Shown: positions 36,056 through 44,662, counted from the first letter of the stretch. The stretch is 64,000 bases of DNA from Treponema_C sp050320395 (GCF_050320395.1 NZ_CP144459.1:930001-994000), one strand, 5' to 3'. A program made the numbers and translations. Notes: generated by a model from the letters alone, not told the origin.

Positions 36056-36083
36056 TTTTGCGGGACGGGTTCACATCGCACAC
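36056..36083. repeat. inverted copy of the 259-bp repeat end
   Basis: GTGTGCGATG, found near the end of both direct repeats (35418-35427 and 35849-35858), recurs reversed at 36074-36083, with a CCCGCAAA-like end on the other side. No gene was seen in 36001-36200 beyond this. Confidence 0.5.
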
Positions 36084-36217
36084 GTTTGATTTTATGTTTA
36101 TATAAACCATTGTTCAGTGTCCATGCCTTCACTTTTTTCAAGTACTAGTATTTTTTTCCTTTTTACAGTATACTTTTATACTATATATCCGAATTTATTT
36201 TTTTGTGAGGTTTTGTT

Positions 36218-39200
36218 TTGTATAAGGCGGTTGATCCCAAAGTCGATTTTTCCAAACAGGAAGAAGAAATCCTGAGCTTTTGGGAAAAAAATAATGTATT
36301 TCAAAAATCGGTAGAGCAGCGGGAAGGCTGCGATGAATATGTGTTTTATGACGGACCTCCCTTTGCAACGGGTTTACCCCATTTCGGGCACTTTATTCCC
36401 GGCACGATAAAGGACATTATACCGCGCTATCACACGATGAAGGGTAAAAAGGTGGAACGCCGCTTCGGCTGGGACTGCCACGGCCTTCCGGTCGAAAATC
36501 TCATCGAAAAAGAATTAAAACTCAACAGTAAAGCCGATATCGAAACATACGGCATCGATAAATTCAATGAAGCATGCCGTGCAAGCGTGCTGCGCTATGT
36601 AAAAGAATGGAAGCAAACGGTAACCCGCTTGGGACGCTGGGTCGATTTTGAAAACGACTATAAAACCATGAACCCCGACTATATGGAATCCATTTGGTGG
36701 GTTATGAAACGTTTGTGGGAAAAGGGACTTTTATACGAAGGTCATTATATTTTGCCCTATTGCCCCCGCTGTGCAACCGTGCTTTCAAATCACGAATTGA
36801 ATTTGGGCGGCTACAAAGATGTGCACGATCCCGCAATCACGGTGCGATTTAAAGTAAACGGCATACCCGAAGGTTTTGACGATAAAGACGTATTAAACGG
36901 TTCAACCTACTTTTTGGCATGGACGACCACCCCTTGGACACTGCCTTCCAACCTCGGTCTTACCGCAGGGGCGGACATCGATTACGTCAAAGTAAAAGAC
37001 GGCGATGAATACTATATTTTAGCCGAATCGCGCTTGTGCGCTTATTATAAAAACGAAGCCGATTATACGATTGTATGGAAAAAAAAGGGAAGCGAACTGC
37101 TCGATATGCGCTACGAACCTCTGTTCCCTTATTTTGCTTCTTTAGCCGAAAAAACCGACGGCTCGGACGGAAATCCCGCTTCAATCGGCGCATTCCGCGT
37201 TTTTAACGGCGACTTTGTAACAACCGAAGACGGAACCGGTCTTGTTCATACGGCTCCCGGTTTCGGTGAAGACGACAATAAAATCTTTAAGGGAACGGGC
37301 GTTCCGACGGTGTGTCCGATTGACGGCGAATGTAAGTTCACATCCGAAGTGAGCGATTACGAGGGACGTTTTGTTAAAGACTGCGATAAGGATATTATCG
37401 AGCGCCTTAAAAGCGAAAAAAAGCTTGTAAAGCGCGAACAGATTTTGCACGCCTATCCGCATTGCTGGCGCTGTTCAAGCCCCCTTATTTACCGCGCAAT
37501 CGGAAGCTGGTTTGTAAAAGTCGAACAAATGAGGCCGGCTCTTTTAAAGGCAAACAATCAAATCGCTTGGCAGCCCGCGCACATACAAACGGGCCGCTTC
37601 GGAAAATGGCTTGAAGGGGCGCGCGACTGGGCTATCAGCCGCAACCGCTATTGGGGAAATCCGCTTCCGATTTGGAAATGTCCCGATTGTGCGAAAACCG
37701 TCTGCATCGGAAGCCGCGAAGAACTCAAAGAGCTTTCCGGAACATATCCCGAAGACTTGCACAAGCACTTTGTCGATAAAATCACGATTCCCTGTTCATG
37801 CGGCGGCACAATGGAGCGCATTCCCGAAGTATTGGACTGCTGGTTCGAATCGGGTTCCATGCCCTATGCGCAAAATCACTATCCCTTTGAAAACAAGGAC
37901 TATTTTGAAAATCATTTTCCCGCCGACTTTATATCCGAAGGTTTGGATCAAACGCGCGGCTGGTTTTACACGCTCACCATTTTGGCGGCCGCCCTGTTCG
38001 ATAAGCCCGCGTTTAAAAACTGTATCGTCAACGGTCTTATCCTTGCCTCCGACGGCAAAAAAATGTCCAAAAGCTTGCGCAATTACACCGACCCCGCCGA
38101 TGTTATAAAGCAGTTCGGTGCGGACGCTATCCGCCTGTTTTTAATGCATTCGGCCGCCGTTAAAGCCGACGACTTAAAATATTCGGACGAGGGCGTGCGC
38201 GATATTCTTAAAGGGATTTTAATTCCGTTGTGGAATTCGTACAGCTTTTTTGTAACATACGCGAACATCGATAAGGTTAAAGTGAGCGGCAGCGCCTTTG
38301 AAAACAAAGCGCCCGTCAATCCCCTTGACCGCTGGATTTTATCGATTACGCAAAAAACGGTTAAAGAAGTAACCGAAGCGATGGACGCCTACGACCTTTC
38401 CGCTGCGATAGACCCGATTGTCTCTTTTATCGACCAGCTGAACAACTGGTACATCCGCCGGAGCCGCCGCCGTTTTTGGAAAAGCGAAAACGATAAAGAT
38501 AAAATCGAAGCGTACGAAAGCCTGTATACCGCCCTTAAAACCCTTGCCCTTGTCGCAGCCCCGGTTATTCCCTTTATTACCGAAGCAATGTGGCAAAACC
38601 TGCGCTTGGACGGCGCAGAAGCAAGCGGCGGAAAAACCGGCACAAAGGCGGATCCCGAATCGATTCACTTGGCCGACTATCCCGTTTACGATGCCAAAAA
38701 GCGCGATACGGAATTGGAGTTTAAAATGGAAACCGTACAAAAGGCCGTTTCCATGGGACGCGCGCTTCGCTATCAGTACAACTTAAAAATCCGCCAGCCC
38801 TTAAAAAGCGTCGAATTCGTTACGCGCAATGCCGACGAAAAAACCGTGCTTTTGTCTATGGAAGAATCCATACGCGAAGAGCTGAACGTTAAAAAGGTGG
38901 TTTTCCACGAGCGCGAAGACGAATTGGTCGAATACCGCGCAAAGGCGAATTTCCGCACCCTCGGTAAAGAACTGGGCCCCCTTATGAAGTCCGCCTCTGC
39001 GATTATCGCAAACCTCGAACAGCAGGCGATTCAGTCGGTGCTTGACGGTGCGGTATTAAGTATCGATGTCGAAGGTAAAACGATTGAATTGACCCAAGAT
39101 AAGATAATCGTCGAGCGTTTGGAAAAATCGAGTTTAAAGGTTGTAAACGAAGGAACGTTGACGGTTGCCCTCGATTCGGAAATTACCGAAGAATTAAAGC

Positions 39201-39469
39201 TTGAAGGCTATGTGCGCGATTTGGTACGCGGCGTTCAAAACCTGCGCAAAGAGCGCGGCTTAAACGTTACCGACCGCATAAAACTTTTTGTCGCAGCCGG
39301 TACCGACCCCGACGGAGAATTGGGCAAAGCCTTTGAAATGTTCGGCGATTACATTATGAGCGAAACCCTTGCAGCCGACGCAATTTGGAAGGATTCGGGA
39401 ATCGCCGATTCCGCCGCTTGCGTTGAAGCGGGCGATCTTGTATGGAAGGCAGACCTTGAAAAAGTATAA
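36218..39469 (+). CDS. ileS: isoleucyl-tRNA synthetase, long type
   Basis: 1083 residues, TTG start 7 bases after GTGAGG. Charges tRNA-Ile. PPFATGLPHFGH is the HIGH-type ATP motif, GKKMSKSLRN the KMSKS motif, and cysteine pairs CPDC and CSCGG (about 490-540) bind zinc. The length and motif style fit the long, eukaryote-like IleS class found in spirochaetes, a class often insensitive to mupirocin in other bacteria. The following lipoprotein gene starts 1 base after the stop. Confidence 0.96.
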   Translation: MYKAVDPKVDFSKQEEEILSFWEKNNVFQKSVEQREGCDEYVFYDGPPFATGLPHFGHFIPGTIKDIIPRYHTMKGKKVERRFGWDCHGLPVENLIEKELKLNSKADIETYGIDKFNEACRASVLRYVKEWKQTVTRLGRWVDFENDYKTMNPDYMESIWWVMKRLWEKGLLYEGHYILPYCPRCATVLSNHELNLGGYKDVHDPAITVRFKVNGIPEGFDDKDVLNGSTYFLAWTTTPWTLPSNLGLTAGADIDYVKVKDGDEYYILAESRLCAYYKNEADYTIVWKKKGSELLDMRYEPLFPYFASLAEKTDGSDGNPASIGAFRVFNGDFVTTEDGTGLVHTAPGFGEDDNKIFKGTGVPTVCPIDGECKFTSEVSDYEGRFVKDCDKDIIERLKSEKKLVKREQILHAYPHCWRCSSPLIYRAIGSWFVKVEQMRPALLKANNQIAWQPAHIQTGRFGKWLEGARDWAISRNRYWGNPLPIWKCPDCAKTVCIGSREELKELSGTYPEDLHKHFVDKITIPCSCGGTMERIPEVLDCWFESGSMPYAQNHYPFENKDYFENHFPADFISEGLDQTRGWFYTLTILAAALFDKPAFKNCIVNGLILASDGKKMSKSLRNYTDPADVIKQFGADAIRLFLMHSAAVKADDLKYSDEGVRDILKGILIPLWNSYSFFVTYANIDKVKVSGSAFENKAPVNPLDRWILSITQKTVKEVTEAMDAYDLSAAIDPIVSFIDQLNNWYIRRSRRRFWKSENDKDKIEAYESLYTALKTLALVAAPVIPFITEAMWQNLRLDGAEASGGKTGTKADPESIHLADYPVYDAKKRDTELEFKMETVQKAVSMGRALRYQYNLKIRQPLKSVEFVTRNADEKTVLLSMEESIREELNVKKVVFHEREDELVEYRAKANFRTLGKELGPLMKSASAIIANLEQQAIQSVLDGAVLSIDVEGKTIELTQDKIIVERLEKSSLKVVNEGTLTVALDSEITEELKLEGYVRDLVRGVQNLRKERGLNVTDRIKLFVAAGTDPDGELGKAFEMFGDYIMSETLAADAIWKDSGIADSAACVEAGDLVWKADLEKV

Positions 39470-39470
39470 G

Positions 39471-40397
39471 GTGCAGTATAATGCACAAAAAAAAATACAA
39501 AAAACGCTTTTGTGTGCGGTTTTGCCGCTCTGTATAACAGCGAGCCTTTTTTTCGCCGCCTGTAAAACGCCGCCCGTAGCGGAAACTCATATCGATCCTT
39601 TTACCCTTTTCGACGAGGGTGCGGGGATGTATTTACGCATTCCCGTAAAAGGAAACGAAAGCTTTCTTCAAAATCTTGTGCGCGCATGGACGGATGAAGT
39701 TTCCGATTCCGATTTGCAGGACATTTTCGGACGCACCTCTACCGTTTATGCGGCATTTTTTGTCGAACAGGGCAAGGGCTTGATGAATAAGGTGTCGTTT
39801 CAAATCGTTTTGCGCGGAAACTATCCCTTATTTTTTCTTAATGCGGCTTTAACGCACAAAAAAGGCTGGGCCGATATAAGCGCAAAAGACGGCGATACCC
39901 TTTTTAAGCGTAAAAAATCCTCTTACGGTTTTGAACTTGCATATCCGGACAGCGGCACCGTCTTTGTGTCGAACAAGGACGTTTTGTCCATGCAAAAAAA
40001 GTATGCCCTGTACCGCCTGCTCGGCTCGCCCGAACCGGATTGGCCGCTTTTGGGGACGGAAAAAGTGCCGGTACGCTCTTTTATACAGGATGACGAAAAA
40101 GCCGGTTTATATATGCCGCAGGCGGGAGTGCTTTTGCCCAAAATGGTCGGTTCCGCACTTGAACTTGCTATCGACTATGCGGCCGGTACCGTAAAGCCCT
40201 ATAAGGACGATTACGTAATCGTTCATTTAAAACTTCAAATGCGCGATGAGCGCGCTTTAAAAATTGCCGAAAAACTGTTCCGCTTTGCCGTTTTGGGAAC
40301 GAATATTATCGTAAAGCCGGAAGCGGGAAATATTTTGGTGTTGGATAACTTTGCCGTGTCTCCCGCCCTTTTGGCGGGATTTCGGCCTAAAAAATAA
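39471..40397 (+). CDS. lipoprotein of unknown function downstream of ileS
   Basis: About 308 residues from a GTG just after the ileS stop; the start is uncertain because no proper ribosome site is seen, and the frame is open back into ileS. Basic N-terminus, hydrophobic segment and lipobox FFAAC, so a lipoprotein. The rest is amphipathic and mixed alpha/beta with no recognised domain. From memory, Treponema pallidum also has a lipoprotein gene (tp0453) directly after ileS; whether this is its orthologue needs alignment. Confidence 0.65.
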   Translation: MQYNAQKKIQKTLLCAVLPLCITASLFFAACKTPPVAETHIDPFTLFDEGAGMYLRIPVKGNESFLQNLVRAWTDEVSDSDLQDIFGRTSTVYAAFFVEQGKGLMNKVSFQIVLRGNYPLFFLNAALTHKKGWADISAKDGDTLFKRKKSSYGFELAYPDSGTVFVSNKDVLSMQKKYALYRLLGSPEPDWPLLGTEKVPVRSFIQDDEKAGLYMPQAGVLLPKMVGSALELAIDYAAGTVKPYKDDYVIVHLKLQMRDERALKIAEKLFRFAVLGTNIIVKPEAGNILVLDNFAVSPALLAGFRPKK

Positions 40398-40409
40398 TCG
40401 GGAGAATGT

Positions 40410-41477
40410 ATGAAATCAACTGTTATATTAAAAGCGGAAGCCTTGGACGGCTATTTAACCGAAAAAGATCAGGACTATTTGGCTCAAATGGACGCGATGT
40501 ATAAGCGCGCTATGAACTCTTTTAGCCTTCTTTCCGCCGGCGGCTTCAGCTCGTCCATTGCAAACGAAGAAAAAAAAGTTATAGACGTATTTAACGAAAT
40601 GGGGCACTTAATGCAGGAAATCTGTAAAGAAGTGCCGGCTTTAAAAGTGTTTTCGTTTGCAACCGAACGTTCAGCCCATGCCGAAGCTTCCCGCGTTATC
40701 GCAAAACTGCGCGATATACGCACGGGACACAACGAGTTCGTATACTATTGCCAAAGAGCTTACGAAATGCTGTTCCGCATGGCCTTTGCCGGAAACCAAA
40801 CCGACAATAAAAATTACCTCGTTGTAAAAACGCCCGTTACCGTTCCCGTGCAAAACTATTCCGTGCATAAAATTCCCGACATCGATTTTAAAATCGAAAA
40901 TACGGTTATGTGCGTTATGCTGCGCGGCGCCCTTCTTCCGTCGATGATTATATCCAAAGAAATCGAAGAATATTCTTCGCACGGTTATGTAACGCCCTTT
41001 GCCTTGTTTAAAATAAAGCGCGACGATTCGAAACTGGAATCGAATATGGAATATATTTTGGATTTGGAAAAATCCTTTTTTAATCTTAGCGAAATGGACG
41101 GAAAAGACCTTGTCTTTGCCGATCCGATGAATGCAACCGGCGGCTCTTTGGTTACGATTGTAAAATATCTTTTGGAACAGGGCGTAAAGCCTCGCTCGAT
41201 TTTGTTTTTTAACGTTATAGCCGCCCTCAAAGGCAGTTTGCGCGTGGTGCGTGCTTTGGATAACTGTACCTGCTATACCCTGTGGATGGATCCCGTTTTA
41301 AATGACTCCGCCTACATTATGCCCGGCTTGGGCGATGCGGGCGACCGCTTAAACGGTGTTGATGCCGAAGCTTCCCCGCGCAATATCATCCAGCTTATTG
41401 CCGATTACGGTTCCAATATTGCAGGATTGTACCGCTCTCAGCTGCGTAAAATCGAACAAACCGTTTTGGGACATTAA
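40410..41477 (+). CDS. UPRT-like phosphoribosyltransferase with an N-terminal extension
   Basis: 355 residues, GGGAG before the ATG. The C-terminal half is a uracil phosphoribosyltransferase fold: PRPP loop FADPMNATGGS (about 236-246) and the uracil-binding PGLGDAGDRLNG (about 308-319). Uracil phosphoribosyltransferases are about 210 residues, so roughly 145 extra residues precede the fold. It may salvage uracil to UMP or be a divergent regulatory relative. The lipoprotein upstream and TPR lipoprotein downstream are tightly spaced. Confidence 0.8.
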   Translation: MKSTVILKAEALDGYLTEKDQDYLAQMDAMYKRAMNSFSLLSAGGFSSSIANEEKKVIDVFNEMGHLMQEICKEVPALKVFSFATERSAHAEASRVIAKLRDIRTGHNEFVYYCQRAYEMLFRMAFAGNQTDNKNYLVVKTPVTVPVQNYSVHKIPDIDFKIENTVMCVMLRGALLPSMIISKEIEEYSSHGYVTPFALFKIKRDDSKLESNMEYILDLEKSFFNLSEMDGKDLVFADPMNATGGSLVTIVKYLLEQGVKPRSILFFNVIAALKGSLRVVRALDNCTCYTLWMDPVLNDSAYIMPGLGDAGDRLNGVDAEASPRNIIQLIADYGSNIAGLYRSQLRKIEQTVLGH

Positions 41478-41482
41478 ACGCC

Positions 41483-42115
41483 GTGCGCCGCCGCTTTTTC
41501 AGGCATTCGCCTTCGTTTTCGTTTTTGTTTTTGCCGCTTGTACCGATACCGGTGTTCACACTTGTGTCGGCACTTGCGCTTGCTTCCTGCGCTTCAGGCG
41601 GCGCAAACTCTCTTGCGCGCTCATCGGGTATGATAGAAGATTTGGGGCGCGAATATTATCTTTTGGCGGATTCCTATGCCGAGCTTAAAAAATACGACAA
41701 GGCGCTTGAACTCTATCAAAAAGCCTTACGCACGGGCGTTAAAAGCGACCGTGAACTTTCGTTCAAAATCGGCCGTACCGCCGCCCTTGCCAAAGACTGG
41801 AATACCGCTTTAAAAGAATACGGTTCTTTACTCGAAAAGGATAAAGACAATCTTCTTTTAAAAAAATCGATTGCTTGGATTTACGGTCAAAAAGGCGATT
41901 TGGAAAAAGCCGAAACCGAATACGAAGCCTTATATGAAGCACACCCCTACGACAAAGACGTATGCACAAACTACATCCTTGTCCTGCATGCCCTTAAAAA
42001 AGACGAACAGGCGCGCACCGTTTTTTCATCCTACGCCGAACTGTATCCGGACGCCTCCAACATCGCCGACTTGGAAAAACTGTTTACGGTTACAAAAACC
42101 GAGGTTGATAAATGA
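41483..42115 (+). CDS. TPR-repeat lipoprotein
   Basis: 210 residues, GTG start 5 bases after the previous stop. Signal sequence with lipobox LASC (about Cys36). Three or four tetratricopeptide repeats follow (YYLLADSYAELKKYDKALELYQKAL; AIAWIYGQKGDLEKAETEYEALYEAHP). Such proteins usually scaffold envelope complexes. The final codons (KTEVDK) lie inside a 24-bp sequence that is duplicated 406 bp downstream, and the stop overlaps the next start as ATGA. Confidence 0.85.
   Translation: MRRRFFRHSPSFSFLFLPLVPIPVFTLVSALALASCASGGANSLARSSGMIEDLGREYYLLADSYAELKKYDKALELYQKALRTGVKSDRELSFKIGRTAALAKDWNTALKEYGSLLEKDKDNLLLKKSIAWIYGQKGDLEKAETEYEALYEAHPYDKDVCTNYILVLHALKKDEQARTVFSSYAELYPDASNIADLEKLFTVTKTEVDK
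42090..42113 (+). repeat. 24-bp direct repeat, left copy
   Basis: Identical to 42496-42519. It is the 3' end of the TPR gene and ends at the start codon of the HicB-like gene. Confidence 0.92.
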
Positions 42116-42489
42116 AGGTTATATATCCTGCCGTTTTTCATTATGAGGACGAGGGTTTTTGGGTTGAGTTTCCCGATCTGAACGGTTGTATGACGCAAGG
42201 CGACAGTCAATCCGAAGCATATATAAATGCCGTTGAGGCAATGGAACTGTTTTTACAAGACGATTATACCGTTGATACCTTACCTGCCGCATCTTCGGCA
42301 AATAAAATAGAAACCGACAAAGACAGTTTTGTTGTCTTTGTGTGCGGTGAATTCAAGGTGAATGAAAAGGCTGTAAAAAAAACATTGACTATCCCTTTTT
42401 GGCTTAATGCACAGGCGGAAAAAGCCGGACTTAATTTTAGTCAAACACTGCAAGAAGCATTATGTAAAAAATTGAATGTTGTAATGTAA
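42112..42489 (+). CDS. HicB-like antitoxin, no HicA partner
   Basis: 125 residues. N-terminal HicB partial RNase-H-like fold (FHYEDEGFWVEFPDLNGCMTQG; SEAYINAVEAMELFLQD) and a C-terminal ribbon-helix-helix type DNA-binding stretch (KKTLTIPFWLNAQAEKAGLNFSQTLQEAL). HicB normally neutralises the HicA mRNA interferase, whose gene should be adjacent, but none is seen. The gene sits between the two 24-bp repeats and its ATG overlaps the TPR stop. Confidence 0.85.
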   Translation: MKVIYPAVFHYEDEGFWVEFPDLNGCMTQGDSQSEAYINAVEAMELFLQDDYTVDTLPAASSANKIETDKDSFVVFVCGEFKVNEKAVKKTLTIPFWLNAQAEKAGLNFSQTLQEALCKKLNVVM

Positions 42490-42495
42490 GCAATT

Positions 42496-42519
42496 TTACA
42501 AAAACCGAGGTTGATAAAT
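42496..42519 (+). repeat. 24-bp direct repeat, right copy
   Basis: Exact copy of the TPR gene end, followed by TAA, so it looks like the original end of that gene moved 406 bp downstream. Confidence 0.92.
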
Positions 42520-42526
42520 AAAATCT

Positions 42527-43003
42527 ATGGCTCGGGAATCGCATACATCTTGCAGTTTGGATTTATGTTACAGACAATTTCATATTTTCCGCAAAGGACT
42601 TAAAAATCCCTTTAATGAATGGAACGAAAAACATGTTGAGCAGGGGTTTTCATTCCGGCCGGAATCCGTCGGTATTATGACGATTTCCGAAAGCGGGATT
42701 TTACACATCGATGTATCGCAGGACGCGGTTATCTGCGATGACGCAAAGCGTATTTTGGAATTCAAATTTACGGTGCCGAATAATTGCATTGAAATTGCGA
42801 CTGTTACCGCTTCATGTTTTTATAAAATTAAACGCGGAGATTATAAAGTGAGAATTCAATTAAGTTCGCAGCGGGAAGGGGAAGATTTGTGCCGCATTTC
42901 CTTTTTGCCTATAGCGAAGGATGACGATTTCCCGCGGTATTTAAAGTACGACAGTTCCATAATAAGACCTTGCGGTTTCGACTTACATACGGTCGGTGCT
43001 TAA
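42527..43003 (+). CDS. ComJ-like protein (possible nuclease inhibitor)
   Basis: 158 residues, no signal peptide. It has the general pattern of the ComJ family: a YRQFHIF start, a W in the NEWNEKHVEQGF region, then VPNNCIEIATV and FYKIKRGDYKVRIQL. In Bacillus, ComJ (Nin) inhibits the DNA-entry nuclease NucA. The match is by memory of motif pattern and is not strong. No nuclease gene lies next to it. No ribosome site near the ATG. Confidence 0.45.
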   Translation: MARESHTSCSLDLCYRQFHIFRKGLKNPFNEWNEKHVEQGFSFRPESVGIMTISESGILHIDVSQDAVICDDAKRILEFKFTVPNNCIEIATVTASCFYKIKRGDYKVRIQLSSQREGEDLCRISFLPIAKDDDFPRYLKYDSSIIRPCGFDLHTVGA

Positions 43004-43010
43004 AACATAT

Positions 43011-43039
43011 TTGACATCTTAATGCTTTACCGCTATACT
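43011..43039 (+). promoter_or_regulatory. consensus promoter of the RHH/RelE pair
   Basis: Perfect TTGACA (43011-43016), exact 17-base spacer, TATACT (43034-43039). Confidence 0.85.
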
Positions 43040-43061
43040 TGTATAGCGATATACTCGTATA
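43034..43061. promoter_or_regulatory. tandem operator TATACnnGTATA
   Basis: Two identical-type 12-bp palindromes at 43034-43045 and 43050-43061, centres 16 bp apart. The first covers the -10 box and extends to an 18-bp palindrome. This fits autorepression by the ribbon-helix-helix antitoxin. Confidence 0.75.
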
Positions 43062-43082
43062 ACATTTACTTCGGAGGTGTTT

Positions 43083-43289
43083 ATGTTAGCCTTACGTTTA
43101 AAACCTGAAACCGAGTCGCGCCTTGAACGGCTCGCACTTAAAACGGGCAGAACAAAAACATTTTATGCCATACGGGCTATTGAACAACAGCTCGATGATA
43201 TGGAAGATTACTATCTTGCAGAAGATGCGTATAATGAATGGGTAGAGGGCGGAAAAAAAACGTACTCAATCGATGAGGTTTTTTCCTAA
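43083..43289 (+). CDS. ribbon-helix-helix antitoxin
   Basis: 68 residues from the ATG at 43083, which follows GGAGG by 5 bases; a GTG six bases earlier lies inside the ribosome site. MLALRLKPETESRLERLALKTGRT then AIRAIEQQLDDMEDYYLAEDA is the usual RelB/DinJ-type antitoxin layout: DNA-binding N-terminus, toxin-wrapping acidic C-terminus. It represses its own promoter by inference from the operators. The toxin gene begins immediately after the stop. Confidence 0.88.
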   Translation: MLALRLKPETESRLERLALKTGRTKTFYAIRAIEQQLDDMEDYYLAEDAYNEWVEGGKKTYSIDEVFS

Positions 43290-43604
43290 GTGTATACGGT
43301 AAACTTTTCTCCGAAAGCCGCCAAGCAGGTACGCAAACTTGAAAATAATATTAAAAATGCCGTTTACGATTATGTTCAAAAATTGAAAACACTAAAAACA
43401 TCGACCGATTTGTATAATAACGGCGGTACGGAATTGGCAGGTAATTTAAAAGGTTTGTGGCGGTTTAAACACAAGTCATTTAAAGATTTTAGATTGCTTG
43501 CGGTACTTGAAAACAATATTTTAACAATAACCGTTCTCGGAGTGGAAAAAAGAAGCGACGTATATAAAAATAAAGAAAGAATAGCGAAACAAATAAGAAA
43601 GTGA
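43290..43604 (+). CDS. RelE/ParE-family toxin
   Basis: 104 residues, GTG start directly after the antitoxin stop. Motifs YTVNFSPKAAKQVRKL, GNLKGLWRFKHKSFKDFRLLAVL and ITVLGVEKRSDVY are typical of RelE-type ribosome-dependent mRNA nucleases or ParE gyrase toxins; the arginine/lysine-rich set of residues favours RelE. Translationally coupled to the antitoxin. Confidence 0.88.
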   Translation: MYTVNFSPKAAKQVRKLENNIKNAVYDYVQKLKTLKTSTDLYNNGGTELAGNLKGLWRFKHKSFKDFRLLAVLENNILTITVLGVEKRSDVYKNKERIAKQIRK

Positions 43605-43632
43605 ATAAGTACCGCAAAATAGGTAAGGGCGT

Positions 43633-44169
43633 ATGACAGATAATGTTGAATCTGGCGATATCAAAATACACTATTGCCTAATAAATTTTATCCTCGCTTC
43701 CCGCAGTTTTTATTGTCTATGGTTTGATGACGGTAAAAGGGATAGATTTTTGACCGATACGACAAATACATTACTTTATTTTGAAAACGAAAATGAAATA
43801 CGGAATTTTTGTACTGCACATAATTTAAATATTCAAAAAAATAAAGCGGTATGTTATAACATAGATAGTTTTATGCATGAATTTAATTTATATGATATAG
43901 ATTGCAATATATTTTTGGATTATTGGAATATTGCTTCCGATATGGCATATACATATAGTGAGCATTTTATCGGTGATGATGACGGTCCATCCGGGGAAAC
44001 AGTCGGTGTGTATGATAAATTATTTTACGGAAATAATCTTCCTGCCTTAAAGAAGGAATCTTCGGAAGTGTACATTCCTATATGGGAACGGGACGAACTC
44101 GATATTATACAAGCTGTTTTTACTGACATTAAAAGAATCTTTCATACATGTTTGGGAAACCTGACATAA
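43633..44169 (+). CDS. hypothetical protein in the accessory island
   Basis: 178 residues, strongly AT-rich compared with the ileS-ruv neighbourhood, acidic, rich in Tyr, Phe, Asn and Asp. No signal peptide, membrane segment or known domain. Size, acidity and neighbours (toxin-antitoxin genes, possible ComJ) are like immunity proteins, but that is a guess. Confidence 0.55.
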   Translation: MTDNVESGDIKIHYCLINFILASRSFYCLWFDDGKRDRFLTDTTNTLLYFENENEIRNFCTAHNLNIQKNKAVCYNIDSFMHEFNLYDIDCNIFLDYWNIASDMAYTYSEHFIGDDDGPSGETVGVYDKLFYGNNLPALKKESSEVYIPIWERDELDIIQAVFTDIKRIFHTCLGNLT

Positions 44170-44189
44170 ATGCAAAAAAACGTAGTCAA

Positions 44190-44339
44190 TTTTGACACCT
44201 CAGTGCTTTACCGCCAAGTTCTGAAGAAGAAAGATATATTACTATCGGAATGGTGGAGAAGGTTTTATTTGTCAGTTATACGGAACGTGTGCATAGCATC
44301 CGTTTAATTTCCGCACGAAAAGCGAAAAGGAGGAAATAG
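44190..44339 (+). pseudogene. brnT toxin remnant under a copied toxin-antitoxin promoter
   Basis: Frame 44223-44339 encodes EEERYITIGMVEKVLFVSYTERVHSIRLISARKAKRRK, the C-terminal third of BrnT toxins (ITIG, VVYTER, RLISARKA). The N-terminal part is absent. The upstream TTTTGACA and about 20 following bases (44190-44218) match the RHH/RelE promoter region in about 23 of 29 positions. The fragment is likely not a functional toxin. Confidence 0.75.
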
Positions 44340-44662
44340 ATGAATACTATAAAAACAATGACGATCGAAGAAATAAAGAATTACCGTTTAACGGAAGAAG
44401 ATAAAAAAATCTTACCGAATTTAAAACAATCGATTATTCGGATTGCCCAAGGTTGACAAAAGAAGAACTTGCCGAATTTAGACCTTGGTATGAAATTCAT
44501 CCCGACCGGGCACATCTTAGCGATGAAAATATTCTTACACATATGGAGCCGGAACTGCGCAATGCGCTGAAAATTGAAGAAGAAGGGTACCAAAAACGAA
44601 TCAATCAGGTTTTAAGGTGGACATTTGATAATAACTGTCCCTACATGGTTTGCGCCGAATAG
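44340..44662 (+). pseudogene. brnA antitoxin remnant with a frameshift
   Basis: ATG after AGGAGG. It codes for a BrnA-like start (IEEIKNYRLTEEDKKILPNLKQS) and stops at 44454-44456, while the next part (DYSDCPRLTKEELAEFRPWYEIHP and the final GYQKRINQVLRW typical of BrnA) continues in another frame to 44662. A one-base shift near 44430 explains both. Antitoxin of the neighbouring brnT remnant. Confidence 0.72.

Noticed and set aside
35243..36105. Short open frames inside the hairpin array (61 and 143 codons, and one on the other strand)
   Set aside because: They lie across inverted repeats, have no ribosome site, and the identical peptide arises only from the repeated DNA.
36162..36182. TATACT boxes upstream of ileS as promoter
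   Set aside because: Two overlapping TATACT hexamers are present but no -35 at a suitable distance; not strong enough to list.
42112..42489. A complete HicAB system
   Set aside because: No HicA-like small toxin was found on either side of the HicB-like gene.
43633..44169. Contact-dependent immunity protein
   Set aside because: Only size, acidity and location suggest it; no motif supports it and no toxin gene is adjacent.
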